A stretch of DNA of 42,699 bases from Pseudomonas sp. WS 5079 (GTDB lineage Bacteria > Pseudomonadota > Gammaproteobacteria > Pseudomonadales > Pseudomonadaceae). The DNA lies in contig NZ_JAAQWN010000017.1 of the NCBI RefSeq assembly GCF_012985465.1, positions 1 to 42,699 on the forward strand, written 5' to 3'. The notes beneath the pieces are model-generated. The model saw only the letters and a list, made by a program, of their open reading frames with translations. It ran no database searches and was not told the origin of the DNA. Positions 32,308 through 40,058 of the stretch are shown in pieces (position 1 is the first letter of the stretch; each line of letters starts with the position of its first letter). A program made the translations under genes and the position numbers.

Positions 32308-32320
32308 CAGGTTTGCCTTT
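32282..32320. promoter_or_regulatory. left operators (two copies) over pL
   Basis: ATAGG-GTAG-CCTTT (32282-32295) lies between the -10 and -35 of pL, and ACAGG-TTTG-CCTTT (32307-32320) abuts the -35. Each differs by one base from the AAAGGN4CCTTT sites between cI and cro; centres are 25 bp apart. Confidence 0.75.
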
Positions 32321-32336
32321 ATTTTTTGTTCAGGCG

Positions 32337-32361
32337 AAAAAAAAGCCCGCGAGAGGCGGGC
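32337..32361 (-). terminator. terminator of the immunity transcript
   Basis: GCCCGC-loop-GCGGGC stem followed on the minus strand by eight T. Ends the cI/rex-position transcript before pL. Confidence 0.8.
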
Positions 32362-32376
32362 CGGTTGCATGATGCT

Positions 32377-32952
32377 TTAAAGTTTGTTGGCGTTGCTGCT
32401 GGCTTTCGACTCTCGCTCAGCCGCCTTTTTGGCGGCAGCATCGATGTCGCTTATGGTCGCGGCAGAGGTGTTGATATCGCCCGAGAACTTCTGCAGCGTA
32501 ATGCTGACCTTTTTTCCACGCCAGGACAGGGTCTCGTTGGTGAAAGAGGCCCCTGCCTTTGTTTTCACGGTCTCGCTTGAGGAATCCATCGGCGCGCCGT
32601 ACTTGCTGGTGAAAAGATCTGCGAGTTTTGAGAAGTTGTCGCTGTTGGTGGTCAGGTAGAAAGACTCAACTCCAGGCCCGCCAGAAAAAACTGATAGCGT
32701 GTATCCAAACCCAATCTCTGGCCCTCCACGTACCGAGTAGAGATTCGTATAGGGTGCGTCGTGGCAAATCTGCTTGCTGATAACCGTGCCCCGAGGGCAT
32801 AGCGGGAGCGCATCTTCAACCTTTTGATCGAAGCGTAAACCCATGAAACTATCAGGCTCCTTGGTCCAGGTTTGTGCCGCCGGCTTCTTAGCGGCAAAAG
32901 CAGGCGAGATCGCCAGAGCAGAAAATAGAATAAGTAAGAATTTTGATTTCAT
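32377..32952 (-). CDS. secreted protein in the rex position downstream of cI
   Basis: 191 aa from the ATG at 32952 (GGAGGGAACC before it; the frame's earlier ATG would bury the signal). Sec signal peptide MKSKFLLILFSALAISPAFA with cleavage before AKKP. The mature part (GLRFDQKVEDALPLCPRG, LSVFSGGPGVESFYLTTNSD, LADLFTSKYGAP) recalls small periplasmic proteins of unknown function found on Pseudomonas prophages; Ala/Lys-rich end. Same strand as cI, 81 bp behind it, followed by a terminator, so it is probably expressed in the lysogen. Candidate for superinfection exclusion or lysogenic conversion. Confidence 0.72.
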   Translation of the reverse strand: MKSKFLLILFSALAISPAFAAKKPAAQTWTKEPDSFMGLRFDQKVEDALPLCPRGTVISKQICHDAPYTNLYSVRGGPEIGFGYTLSVFSGGPGVESFYLTTNSDNFSKLADLFTSKYGAPMDSSSETVKTKAGASFTNETLSWRGKKVSITLQKFSGDINTSAATISDIDAAAKKAAERESKASSNANKL

Positions 32953-33033
32953 TGGTTCCCTCCATTGGTTAGGAAGGAACGTTATCATCATGACAAAGGG
33001 CCGGCCACTCTTACGATGGCGCTATGCCATAGA

Positions 33034-33783
33034 TCAGTAGAGAACTGAAGACCAGAAGACCTTACCCAGCACCACGATGCCTTTTTCGGCGAGTTCTTGC
33101 GCTGTGTACTCTTCGTCCTTGTGCTCGTCGATATTGAAGCTGCGCATCCTTATTCCGCCACCAGGTATGCGGTAAAGGGTTTTTACGCGTAGCTCACCAT
33201 CATGATTTACGGCATACATCTTGCCGTCCTTCACTGTTGTCGAGGACAAATCAACGCCGACAGTGCTTCCATCTGGCAGCACGGGCTCCATGCTATTGCC
33301 ATGAACAGTCACGCACACCGCCTGGTCAGGCTGCACACCCTGGTTGCGCAGGGTCACCTTGCCAAAGCGAAGCTTTCTAGTACTGGACTTTTGAACGGCG
33401 GTGCGACCAGATCCGGCCGAAAGCTCCACTTCCTTGAGAAAAGGTAGTTCCACCTCGTCATCGTCCAGAGGGGTGTCGTCATCCCAGACGTCAATAGGCC
33501 CAATCATCGTCGCGTTGGAGAGCAGCTCTGGCGGCTCCAGCATCGGCTGAGGCTCCGACATCACGGCGCCCCATTGGCTGCCAGGAAACCGGGTTCCCTC
33601 GGATAGCCAAACAGGGTCTACGCCACAAATCTGAGCAAGCTTCACAAGATGCCCGCTAGACCTAGTAAGCCCTCGCTCAATCTCTGAAACAGATGCCTGT
33701 TTAATCCCGGCGCGCTCGGCCAATTCGACCTGAGTAAGGCCAGCTTTCTTGCGTGCGTATTTGAGTCGTTCTTTGAGTTCCAT
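33034..33783 (-). CDS. cI: CI-like S24-family phage repressor
   Basis: 249 aa from the ATG at 33783. N-terminal HTH_XRE (LKERLKYARKKAGLTQVELA, RAGIKQASVSEIERGLTRSS), an acidic linker, and a LexA/CI self-cleavage domain: cleavage site Ala123-Gly124 in ELSAGSGRT, catalytic Ser164 in HGNSMEPVLPDGS and Lys201 in ELRVKTL. Keeps the prophage silent by binding the AAAGGN4CCTTT sites and is inactivated through RecA-stimulated autocleavage. The longer frame (to 34065) is an artefact running through cro. The promoter leaves almost no leader, as for lambda cI. Confidence 0.93.
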   Translation of the reverse strand: MELKERLKYARKKAGLTQVELAERAGIKQASVSEIERGLTRSSGHLVKLAQICGVDPVWLSEGTRFPGSQWGAVMSEPQPMLEPPELLSNATMIGPIDVWDDDTPLDDDEVELPFLKEVELSAGSGRTAVQKSSTRKLRFGKVTLRNQGVQPDQAVCVTVHGNSMEPVLPDGSTVGVDLSSTTVKDGKMYAVNHDGELRVKTLYRIPGGGIRMRSFNIDEHKDEEYTAQELAEKGIVVLGKVFWSSVLY

Positions 33784-33791
33784 AGCGGGTG

Positions 33792-33820
33792 AATTTAAAG
33801 GTTGTCCTTTGAAGTTGCAA
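33792..33820 (-). promoter_or_regulatory. repressor maintenance-type promoter for cI
   Basis: Minus-strand TTGCAA (33820-33815), 17-bp spacer, TAAATT (33797-33792); the ATG of cI is 8 bases on, so the mRNA may be leaderless. Operator 1 lies inside the spacer. Confidence 0.65.
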
Positions 33821-33858
33821 AAAGGTATACCTTTGCCATATGATAAAGGCATCCCTTT
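33797..33858. promoter_or_regulatory. right operators: three AAAGGN4CCTTT sites at exact 24-bp spacing
   Basis: AAAGG-TTGT-CCTTT (33797-33810), AAAGG-TATA-CCTTT (33821-33834) and AAAGG-CATC-CCTTT (33845-33858). The arms are perfect dyads; centres are 24 bp apart, so dimers would lie nearly on the same helix face. They overlap the promoters for cI and cro. Confidence 0.88.
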
Positions 33859-33861
33859 ATA
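33833..33861 (+). promoter_or_regulatory. rightward early promoter pR
   Basis: TTGCCA (33833-33838), 17 bp, TTTATA (33856-33861), with operator 3 over the spacer and -10. The -10 is weak by sequence but position before cro is as expected. Confidence 0.55.
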
Positions 33862-33874
33862 TGGGCGGAGAATC

Positions 33875-34084
33875 ATGAACAATTCCTTTAACAAGCTGGT
33901 CGAGCATTTCGGCTCGCAAAACGCCACGGCAGCAGCTCTCGGTGTGAAACAGGGGACCGTGAGCGGATGGGTTCGGGGTCTCCACGGATGCGCCGCCGAA
34001 GTGGCCATGCGTGCGGAAATCGTAACCAACGGCGCCATCAAGGCGCGCGATCTCCGTCCGAGCATCCCTCAACAAGCCGCTTAA
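33875..34084 (+). CDS. cro: Cro/YdaS-type repressor
   Basis: 69 aa, ATG after GGCGGAGAATC. FNKLVEHFGSQNATAAALGV, KQGTVSGWVRGLHGCAAEVA is the YdaS/Cro helix-turn-helix. Divergent from cI across the three operators; expected to compete with CI and promote lytic growth. Confidence 0.87.
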   Translation: MNNSFNKLVEHFGSQNATAAALGVKQGTVSGWVRGLHGCAAEVAMRAEIVTNGAIKARDLRPSIPQQAA

Positions 34085-34113
34085 CCCTTTCGAACAACCA
34101 AGGAGCCTCACCA

Positions 34114-34323
34114 ATGGCATACGACGACCCATCCCACAAACGCAGCGCCGTTATCAAGGCGCGATTCACCCCCGAAGACTTGCGCTACCTGCGCATGGAA
34201 GCAAAGCAGGCGGGCATGCAGCTCGCTACTTATATCCATGAGCTTTCAATGGTTGCACGCCGCTTAGGTGCCGCCCAGCTGATACGAGAGATGAATGCCT
34301 GTGCACAGGATAAATCAGCTTAA
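34114..34323 (+). CDS. small ribbon-helix-helix-like early protein
   Basis: 69 aa; AAGGAGCCTCACCA before ATG. AVIKARFTPEDLRYLRMEAK, AGMQLATYIHELSMVARR looks like a ribbon-helix-helix DNA-binding fold (strand then two helices). Sits where lambda has cII, but no cII similarity is evident. Regulator by inference. Confidence 0.65.
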   Translation: MAYDDPSHKRSAVIKARFTPEDLRYLRMEAKQAGMQLATYIHELSMVARRLGAAQLIREMNACAQDKSA

Positions 34324-34341
34324 GAGCCCTATGGAGGACCT

Positions 34342-34587
34342 ATGCCTGAAAGAACCTTCGACCTCCTGGAAGAAGGGGCTCAGGACGAGGTTAGACAGTT
34401 AAGTGTCGAGCTCGGATGGAGCCTTGAACACGCGACGAAAGAGTACCTGCGTGCAGGTAGATCACTCGCGATCCAGGCCCAGATGGAGCAGATGAAGCGC
34501 AAAGCGCCTCTGCTTTCTCTGGTTGAACACAAAAAGGGCCTCGAAAGGGCCGAAAAAGGAGGGGCTGATGAACCAATTGACCCTTAG
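34342..34587 (+). CDS. small helical early protein
   Basis: 81 aa, ATG after CTATGGAGGACCT. TFDLLEEGAQDEVRQLSVEL, LEHATKEYLRAGRSLAIQAQ; helical, charged, perhaps also ribbon-helix-helix related. Followed by a strong terminator. Confidence 0.65.
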   Translation: MPERTFDLLEEGAQDEVRQLSVELGWSLEHATKEYLRAGRSLAIQAQMEQMKRKAPLLSLVEHKKGLERAEKGGADEPIDP

Positions 34588-34604
34588 CAGTAAATCGGAC
34601 GCAC

Positions 34605-34633
34605 AAAAAAGCCACCGGGCAATGGTGGCTTTT
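34605..34633 (+). terminator. intrinsic terminator tR1-like
   Basis: AAAAGCCACC / GGTGGCTTTT stem with a GGGCAAT loop. Lies between the cro-proximal genes and the antirepressor/replication genes, as tR1 does in lambda. Confidence 0.8.
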
Positions 34634-34668
34634 CGTGCAGCAATTTCAAATCAGTTCTGGAGCGAATA

Positions 34669-35472
34669 ATGCGCACTCAGCAGATTAATGTCAACACCGC
34701 CTCTATCCATTCCGCGCCACGATTCGTTATCTCTGAAAACGTGGCGCGCATTAATGAGGTAAATATCGGGGCCGTGATAATCCGTCGTGACGAGGAAGGT
34801 CGTTACTCCTTGAACGATCTTCACCGGTCGGCAATGGAAAGCGGTAAGGCTACAGAAAGCCAGCGCCCTGGTAACTTCCTAAAATCTGAGTCGGTATCCG
34901 CTTTTATTGGGGCTCTCGAAACTGCTACGAAAATAGCAGTTTGTGTGAAGCGGCCAGGGCGCGCTGGCGGAACCTTCGCCGATGAGCTGATCGCTATCCG
35001 CTATGCGGCCTGGATCGAGCCAGCTTTTGAGGTTGACGTATATCGCACTTTTCAGTCGGTTAAGCGATCTGCGGCCAACAACATCCGTGAAGGGGTTGAT
35101 CGGGCCATGTCTCGCGAGCGAGCCCGCCTCGAAGCTCCAGCTCTGACCGACGCCATCAAGCACGGGCGCCTCGCCGCCGGCAAAGAAATCAAGCACTACC
35201 ACTTCAGCAATGAGTTCGACCTGATCAACCGTATCGCCCTGGGCATGCCTTCCAAGGTGTACCGGGCGGCGCATTGCATCAGCCCTACAGATTCGATCCG
35301 TGACCACCTAACGCCTTGCGAGATTCGGTGCATTGAACACTTGCAGCGCGTCAACGCGTCTCTGATCGATGTAGGCATGGACTTCGAATCCCGCAAGCAG
35401 AAGCTCAGCCAGATCTACATCCAGCGCCATAGCCGGGATCTTCTCTCCGAAATCAAGCGCCTGGAGTTCTGA
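34669..35472 (+). CDS. KilA-N domain protein, antirepressor-like
   Basis: 267 aa, ATG after TCTGGAGCGAATA. KilA-N DNA-binding domain at ~30-135: VIIRRDEEGRYSLNDLHRSA, RPGNFLKSESVSAFIGAL, GGTFADELIAIRYAAWIEPA, FEVDVYRTFQSV. The C-terminal part (YHFSNEFDLINRIALGMPSK, RDHLTPCEIRCIEHLQRVNA) is of the type that follows KilA-N in phage antirepressors. Role in controlling CI or early expression is inferred. Confidence 0.85.
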   Translation: MRTQQINVNTASIHSAPRFVISENVARINEVNIGAVIIRRDEEGRYSLNDLHRSAMESGKATESQRPGNFLKSESVSAFIGALETATKIAVCVKRPGRAGGTFADELIAIRYAAWIEPAFEVDVYRTFQSVKRSAANNIREGVDRAMSRERARLEAPALTDAIKHGRLAAGKEIKHYHFSNEFDLINRIALGMPSKVYRAAHCISPTDSIRDHLTPCEIRCIEHLQRVNASLIDVGMDFESRKQKLSQIYIQRHSRDLLSEIKRLEF

Positions 35473-35474
35473 CC

Positions 35475-35783
35475 ATGAAAGACGAACCAAAAATCCAGGC
35501 GACGATGATTGACGACGCCTACATGGAACAGTTCACCAATGACCAGCTCGCCTATATGGCCTGGGACAAAAGCGAATTCTCCCTGAGCGTCTATCTGGAC
35601 CCTGAAGAGTCGAAGTGCGAAGGCTGCACTGGCGATGCTCTATTCGAGCTGATAACAGCCGTGCTGGCATCCAAGGTGCTTATCCGCCGACTTGCCGGTG
35701 TGGACCCTCAGTCTATCCGCGAGTCCGCTATCAACAAGATCCTCCAGGGTAGCCGCTTCCCGCAATGGGAGACCCTGCAATGA
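35475..35783 (+). CDS. prophage hypothetical protein
   Basis: 102 aa, starts 3 bp after the KilA-N stop. MEQFTNDQLAYMAWDKSEFS, CEGCTGDALFELITAVLASK; helical, acidic, no family recognised. Its stop overlaps the O-like gene start (ATGA). Confidence 0.65.
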   Translation: MKDEPKIQATMIDDAYMEQFTNDQLAYMAWDKSEFSLSVYLDPEESKCEGCTGDALFELITAVLASKVLIRRLAGVDPQSIRESAINKILQGSRFPQWETLQ

Positions 35784-36538
35784 CCAAGCCCGTCAACGTG
35801 CAAAAGGCCACGCCTACCATCCTGTACGCCAAACAGGCGCCATACAGCTCAGTCAGCAACGACGTTGTGGCGATGATCGTCAATCCCGACGCTCTCGCCA
35901 TCTGGATCTACCTGCAGACCCGCTCAAGCGATTGGAAGGTGATCGCCTCATACCTGCAAGATCGGTTCTCCATTGGCCGTGACCGCTATTGGAAGGCGAT
36001 GAGCGCACTCAAGGTTTTGGGCTTGCTGAGTCACGAGATAACCCGCGAGGAAAACACCGGCAAGATGCTGGGCAAGCGGATCATCGTCCATTACGAACCG
36101 AACCTACAGGTTTCCGAACATTCGGTGGACCGTATAGACGGTGGACCGTCTAGTCGGGAAACCGACCACTACTTAATAAAGGATTCTCCTACTGGATTAA
36201 AGGATAAGAAACCTTCGGGCGCTAAAGCACCCTCGCGCAGCAAGGCTGCGAAGTTTGATCCTCTGATTGCACGGCCTTTCAATGTCAGCGAATCAACCTG
36301 GGCTGAATGGTGCCAGCACCGTCGCGAGATCAAGAAACCACTGACCGCCACCACCTGCGCCAAGCAAGCCAAGACCCTGGCAGGCCACCACGACGCTGAC
36401 GCCGTGATCAACCAGTCCATCAGCAATGGCTGGACCGGGCTGTTCCCGGAGAAGGTTACGGCCGGCGGCCGGACCGTCGGCAACGGTCCGGACTTCTACG
36501 ATCAGTCGTGGCGCACCGATACGAGTGATGACCTATGA
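35780..36538 (+). CDS. replication initiator O-like protein (winged helix, DnaD-like)
   Basis: 252 aa from ATG 35780. N-terminal winged-helix region (NPDALAIWIYLQTRSSDWKV, YLQDRFSIGRDRYWKAMSAL, LGLLSHEITREE), Ser/Lys-rich linker at ~125-155, then a C-terminal domain (NVSESTWAEWCQHRREIKKP, AKTLAGHHDADAVINQSISN, GWTGLFPEK) seen in many phage O-like replication proteins. Coupled to the helicase-loader gene by ATGA. The phage origin, often inside this gene, may be the repeated GGTGGACCGT stretch at 36122-36150. Confidence 0.78.
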   Translation: MTKPVNVQKATPTILYAKQAPYSSVSNDVVAMIVNPDALAIWIYLQTRSSDWKVIASYLQDRFSIGRDRYWKAMSALKVLGLLSHEITREENTGKMLGKRIIVHYEPNLQVSEHSVDRIDGGPSSRETDHYLIKDSPTGLKDKKPSGAKAPSRSKAAKFDPLIARPFNVSESTWAEWCQHRREIKKPLTATTCAKQAKTLAGHHDADAVINQSISNGWTGLFPEKVTAGGRTVGNGPDFYDQSWRTDTSDDL

Positions 36539-37287
36539 AGAACGTCACTCAGATGATCCCAGGTGCAGCGCGAGCCCTGGCCACCGCCGCCCCTTATCAG
36601 GCCCCGGTGCAGCCAGGAACCCAACTGGGCGTAGTGGATGACGCCACAGGCGAAGTGGTCGAGCGCCTGTTTCGGCAGTTGCAGGCCATCTTTCCGGCGC
36701 ACAAGCAAGCTTGGCCGGACGACAAGGCCAAGGCCGCAGCGATGCGCAACTGGACAATGGGCTTCATGGCCGCCGGCATCCGCTCGCTGGAGCAGATCCG
36801 CTATGGAATAGAGCAATGCCGGAAAAGCGGCTCACCGTTCGCCCCAAGCGTCGGCCAGTTCATAGGCTGGTGCACGCCTGGCCCTGAGGCGTTCGGTCTG
36901 CCAGCAAGCGCTGACGCATGGGTGGAGGCATTGATGGGCGTCTACAGCCATGAAGGTGTGCGCGTTGCTGCCAACGAGACCGGAATCTTCGACCTGCGCT
37001 CAGCCAAGCAGGAAGACAAGGGCCTTCGCCAGCGCTTCGATCACAACTACGCCGTGGTGATCCGCCGCGCCCAGGAAGGCCAGCCGCTCGACGGCAAGAT
37101 CCTGACAGGCATCGGCCACGACAGCCAGAAGACGGCCTTTGAGATGGCCAACGACCTGGCCGACCAACAAACCCAGGCACGAATCCTTCAGCAAGGCATC
37201 CCGGCAGACGGCAAGTCAGCCCGTGAACTGCTGCTGGCAAAAATGAATATCAAGCGCGAAGCACAGCGCGTAGAGGGGAAATTCTGA
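36535..37287 (+). CDS. replication protein P-like helicase loader
   Basis: 250 aa. LFRQLQAIFPAHKQAWPDDK, RNWTMGFMAAGIRSLEQIRY and FAPSVGQFIGWCTP match the lambda P family, which brings the host replicative helicase to the O-origin complex. Gene order O-P and ATGA coupling agree. Confidence 0.85.
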   Translation: MKNVTQMIPGAARALATAAPYQAPVQPGTQLGVVDDATGEVVERLFRQLQAIFPAHKQAWPDDKAKAAAMRNWTMGFMAAGIRSLEQIRYGIEQCRKSGSPFAPSVGQFIGWCTPGPEAFGLPASADAWVEALMGVYSHEGVRVAANETGIFDLRSAKQEDKGLRQRFDHNYAVVIRRAQEGQPLDGKILTGIGHDSQKTAFEMANDLADQQTQARILQQGIPADGKSARELLLAKMNIKREAQRVEGKF

Positions 37288-37595
37288 TGAAGGATCACAT
37301 CGACAAAGCGGGTATTCGATGCGCTGTTGCAGGGCTCGCAATGCTGGTTTTCTGTTTCGTGATTTGGGGGCCGCTGAACACTATCTGGATTGGCCCATGG
37401 ATCTACGAGGGAACAACCATTGGCACCTTCGAGTGGCGCAAGGCCTGGATTTACAACGGCTGGATTCTGTTCGCGCCCATCGCCATCTGCCTCGGCTACT
37501 GCATCTTCACGATGGTTCGGGCCGTCCGCAAAGACGAATCGGAGCGCGTGGAGCGCATGGCATTGATCGCGGAAGCAGGGGAGAAGCGGACATGA
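37287..37595 (+). CDS. small membrane protein
   Basis: 102 aa with two membrane spans (CAVAGLAMLVFCFVIWGPLN; GWILFAPIAICLGYCIFTMV). TGATG junction with P-like gene and ATGA with the next. Unrecognised. Confidence 0.65.
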   Translation: MKDHIDKAGIRCAVAGLAMLVFCFVIWGPLNTIWIGPWIYEGTTIGTFEWRKAWIYNGWILFAPIAICLGYCIFTMVRAVRKDESERVERMALIAEAGEKRT

Positions 37596-38065
37596 GCGAA
37601 TTCGTAGAAGAGAAGACGCAGGACCTGTCGGGCGCGGCGCTGCTGGTTCTGAACGCTCACGCAAACTCCTTGGATGTTCCATTCCCTCACTGGATTGGTG
37701 GTGCTGACGCTGACCAGGGTCCGTCCTACTGCCGGTCATGCGCGGAAGCAGAGGTCGCAGCAGGGCGTGCTGAATACGTCGATGGCGGATGGCAGCAAGA
37801 AAATGACGGCTGCTGTCACTGCGAAACCTGCGGGCGCCTGCTCGATTACACGCTGACCGAATACGGCGCCAGCGAAGAGATTGATCACTACATGGGCACC
37901 GAACTTGCGGGGCCGATCTCCCCGGAGGATGCATTCCACATCGCGAAGATGCTTGAGCAGGATGAAAAAAATCCTCAGGCACTCTCGATTGGTATTCAGG
38001 CTGCGGAACTGATCAAGGCTCAACAATCGGCCATCGAAGCCGCAGGCCTGAAGGTGAAGTCATGA
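37592..38065 (+). CDS. zinc-ribbon-type prophage protein
   Basis: 157 aa from ATG 37592. CRSCAE and CCHCETC supply two CxxC pairs around residues 48-80, a likely zinc site. C-terminal half helical (PEDAFHIAKMLEQDEKNPQA). No function recognised. A longer frame (from 37319) is out of register with the overlapping membrane protein and lacks a start signal. Confidence 0.65.
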   Translation: MSEFVEEKTQDLSGAALLVLNAHANSLDVPFPHWIGGADADQGPSYCRSCAEAEVAAGRAEYVDGGWQQENDGCCHCETCGRLLDYTLTEYGASEEIDHYMGTELAGPISPEDAFHIAKMLEQDEKNPQALSIGIQAAELIKAQQSAIEAAGLKVKS

Positions 38066-38301
38066 ACATTCATTCGATGCCACACGACGCAACGGTCAAG
38101 CACAAGGCCCTGCCGAAGTCTTGCCTTCTGAAGGTCACCTTCCTGCCATGGCGCTATCAGGCATGCAGGAGCTTTATGCGTAGCCGAGGGGCGAATCACT
38201 TATCGATTTGGGCGTGGAGATTCCACGTAGTCATTCGGCGCCCCTGGATGGCAGGTCCAGCACGCCAACTACATCCTGAGCTGTTTGAGGTGAAGCCATG
38301 A
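38062..38301 (+). CDS. small basic prophage protein
   Basis: 79 aa, rich in Arg, Trp and His (LPWRYQACRSFMRSRGANHL, WAWRFHVVIRRPWMAGPARQ). ATGA overlaps at both ends argue for translation. Unrecognised. Confidence 0.55.
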   Translation: MNIHSMPHDATVKHKALPKSCLLKVTFLPWRYQACRSFMRSRGANHLSIWAWRFHVVIRRPWMAGPARQLHPELFEVKP

Positions 38302-38681
38302 CCTACGTCAGAGAGCAATCATCTACCGAGCTCGCTGTGCACATGCGCAGCTTGCAGAAGATGCCAGGCTGGCATGACCCACTTGCAGACCGCTTGTGGC
38401 AGGAGGTTGAAGCGCTCAAGGCCGAAGTCGCCGGCCTACGCACCGGCTACGAAGCCTACGAGCGGGTGAAGGCTGAGCTGAAGGCTGAGAACGAACGTCT
38501 TGAGCGTAACCGCGACATGTGGAAGGGCCAGGTAGATCGGCAGTGCGAAACGATTGAGGGCCTGCGCAAGGCATTGAAAGCTGCAGAAGATGCCATGTGG
38601 CACGCAGACGGGAACATGGATGGCGAGGCCGCAGATGCGCGCGATGCTCTTGCCGACCTGGGCCAGGGAGAGCAGTCATGA
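38298..38681 (+). CDS. coiled-coil prophage protein
   Basis: 127 aa. A continuous heptad region at ~35-105 (EVEALKAEVAGLRTGYEAYE, LKAENERLERNRDMWKGQVD). Common type in nin regions of Pseudomonas phages; function unknown. ATGA-coupled at both ends. Confidence 0.65.
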   Translation: MTYVREQSSTELAVHMRSLQKMPGWHDPLADRLWQEVEALKAEVAGLRTGYEAYERVKAELKAENERLERNRDMWKGQVDRQCETIEGLRKALKAAEDAMWHADGNMDGEAADARDALADLGQGEQS

Positions 38682-39094
38682 CTAGCCTCCAGATCCGCAA
38701 CGAATCAGACCGCAACAAGGCAATGGGCTACATCGCCGGCCTGGATCTCGCAAAACCCAAGAAGCTGGCCATCACCGAAGTGGATCGCAGCGGGGAGCAG
38801 AACAAGGCGCTCCATGCGGCCCTCGCCGATATCGCCGCCCAGGTCGTGCATGCCGGGAAGAAGTGGGATGTCCTGATCTGGAAGCGCCTGCTGACCGCCG
38901 CCTGGCTGCGCGAGTCGGGCGACCAGCCGCAGATGATACCTGCGGTAGACGGTAACGGCTTCGACGTCATCTACGAGCGCACAAGCAAGCTCACTGTGAA
39001 GCAGTGCGGCGAGCTGATCGAATGGGTTTTTGCTTTCGGCGCCGAGCACCAGGTGCGGTGGACGCAGAAGGATAATTGGGGAGGGCGCTACTGA
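38678..39094 (+). CDS. ninB: NinB recombination protein
   Basis: 138 aa from ATG 38678. NKALHAALADIAAQVVHAGK, WDVLIWKRLLTAAWLRESGD, IYERTSKLTVKQCGELIEWV, FAFGAEHQVRW match NinB (Orf), the single-strand DNA-binding mediator of phage recombination. Part of the nin-like block with NinG. Confidence 0.9.
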   Translation: MTSLQIRNESDRNKAMGYIAGLDLAKPKKLAITEVDRSGEQNKALHAALADIAAQVVHAGKKWDVLIWKRLLTAAWLRESGDQPQMIPAVDGNGFDVIYERTSKLTVKQCGELIEWVFAFGAEHQVRWTQKDNWGGRY

Positions 39095-39474
39095 TGAAGC
39101 AGGGTCACGAAGCACCAATAAACGCTGTGGCAGCCCGTGTTGTAGGTCGAGGTGAGTCATTTGAGTATCGCGGGCTGGAAACCGAGGTCTGCTCGTTTCT
39201 GCCAATCGATATAAAACCGCTCCCGGAGGGCATGGAGAATCTGGCGGGCAGAAAATTCGGCCGATTGGTTGTCGCTGGATGGATAGGCGAGGGGAAAGGG
39301 CGCTGGTCCTGCCGTTGTCAGTGCGGCAATTACGTCGTTCGTCGCGCCAAGGCAATTCGGCAAGCGGCACCTGACGCCTCCTGCCAACAGTGCTATCTGA
39401 TGGCCGTTTCGAAGCGCAAGGAATACATCCGCAGGACCGGAAAGCAGTGTGAGACTCGGGAGTTCCTTGTATGA
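39094..39474 (+). CDS. small zinc-binding nin-region protein
   Basis: 126 aa from ATG 39094 (TGATG junction). C-terminal module AGRKFGRLVVAGWIGEGKGR, WSCRCQCGN, CQQCY has the CxCxCG...CxxC pattern of a small HNH-associated zinc-binding domain common in phages. N-terminal half unrecognised. Confidence 0.65.
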   Translation: MKQGHEAPINAVAARVVGRGESFEYRGLETEVCSFLPIDIKPLPEGMENLAGRKFGRLVVAGWIGEGKGRWSCRCQCGNYVVRRAKAIRQAAPDASCQQCYLMAVSKRKEYIRRTGKQCETREFLV

Positions 39475-40058
39475 CCATCGAACGGAAGCCGGCCAAGCCG
39501 AAAAAATGCCGCGTTGCTACGTGCAGGACCTTATTCGTCCCCTCGCGCATGGGCCAGGCGGTGTGCAGTCCAGCCTGCGCGCTCATCGACGGGCCGAGGC
39601 ATGCGCCAAAGGCACGCAAGGCCCTGGCCGACATCGAGCGCAAGGACATCAAGGTCCGCAAGGAGAAGCTGAAGAGTAGGGCGGACCACCTCAAGGACAC
39701 TCAGCAAGCGTTCAACGCCTGGATCAGGGCGCGTGATGCCGGGCATCCCTGCATCAGTTGTGGCACCACTGCCGATGTTCAGTACTGCGCGGGCCACTAC
39801 AGAACAACCGCCGCAAGCCCAGAGCTCCGCTTCGAACCGCTTAACGTACACCTTCAGTGCAATCGCAACTGCAACATGGGCAAGTCAGGAAACCTCCTTG
39901 GGTATCGGCCTGGCCTGATCCAGAAGATTGGCATCGAGGCCGTTGAGTGGCTGGAAGGGCCTCATGAGCCAAAGAAGTACACCGTCGAGCAACTGAAGGC
40001 CATCACCGCCGAATACCGGGCAAAGACCAGAGAACTCAAGAGGGGGCAGGCAGCATGA
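39471..40058 (+). CDS. ninG: NinG (Rap) recombination nuclease
   Basis: 195 aa. N-terminal zinc motif CRVATCRTLFVPSRMGQAVC, central CISCGTTADVQYCAGHYRTT, and LNVHLQCNRNCNMGKSGNL, the NinG/Rap signature. Rap is a Holliday-junction resolvase in lambda. Coupled to both neighbours. Confidence 0.9.
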   Translation: MTIERKPAKPKKCRVATCRTLFVPSRMGQAVCSPACALIDGPRHAPKARKALADIERKDIKVRKEKLKSRADHLKDTQQAFNAWIRARDAGHPCISCGTTADVQYCAGHYRTTAASPELRFEPLNVHLQCNRNCNMGKSGNLLGYRPGLIQKIGIEAVEWLEGPHEPKKYTVEQLKAITAEYRAKTRELKRGQAA

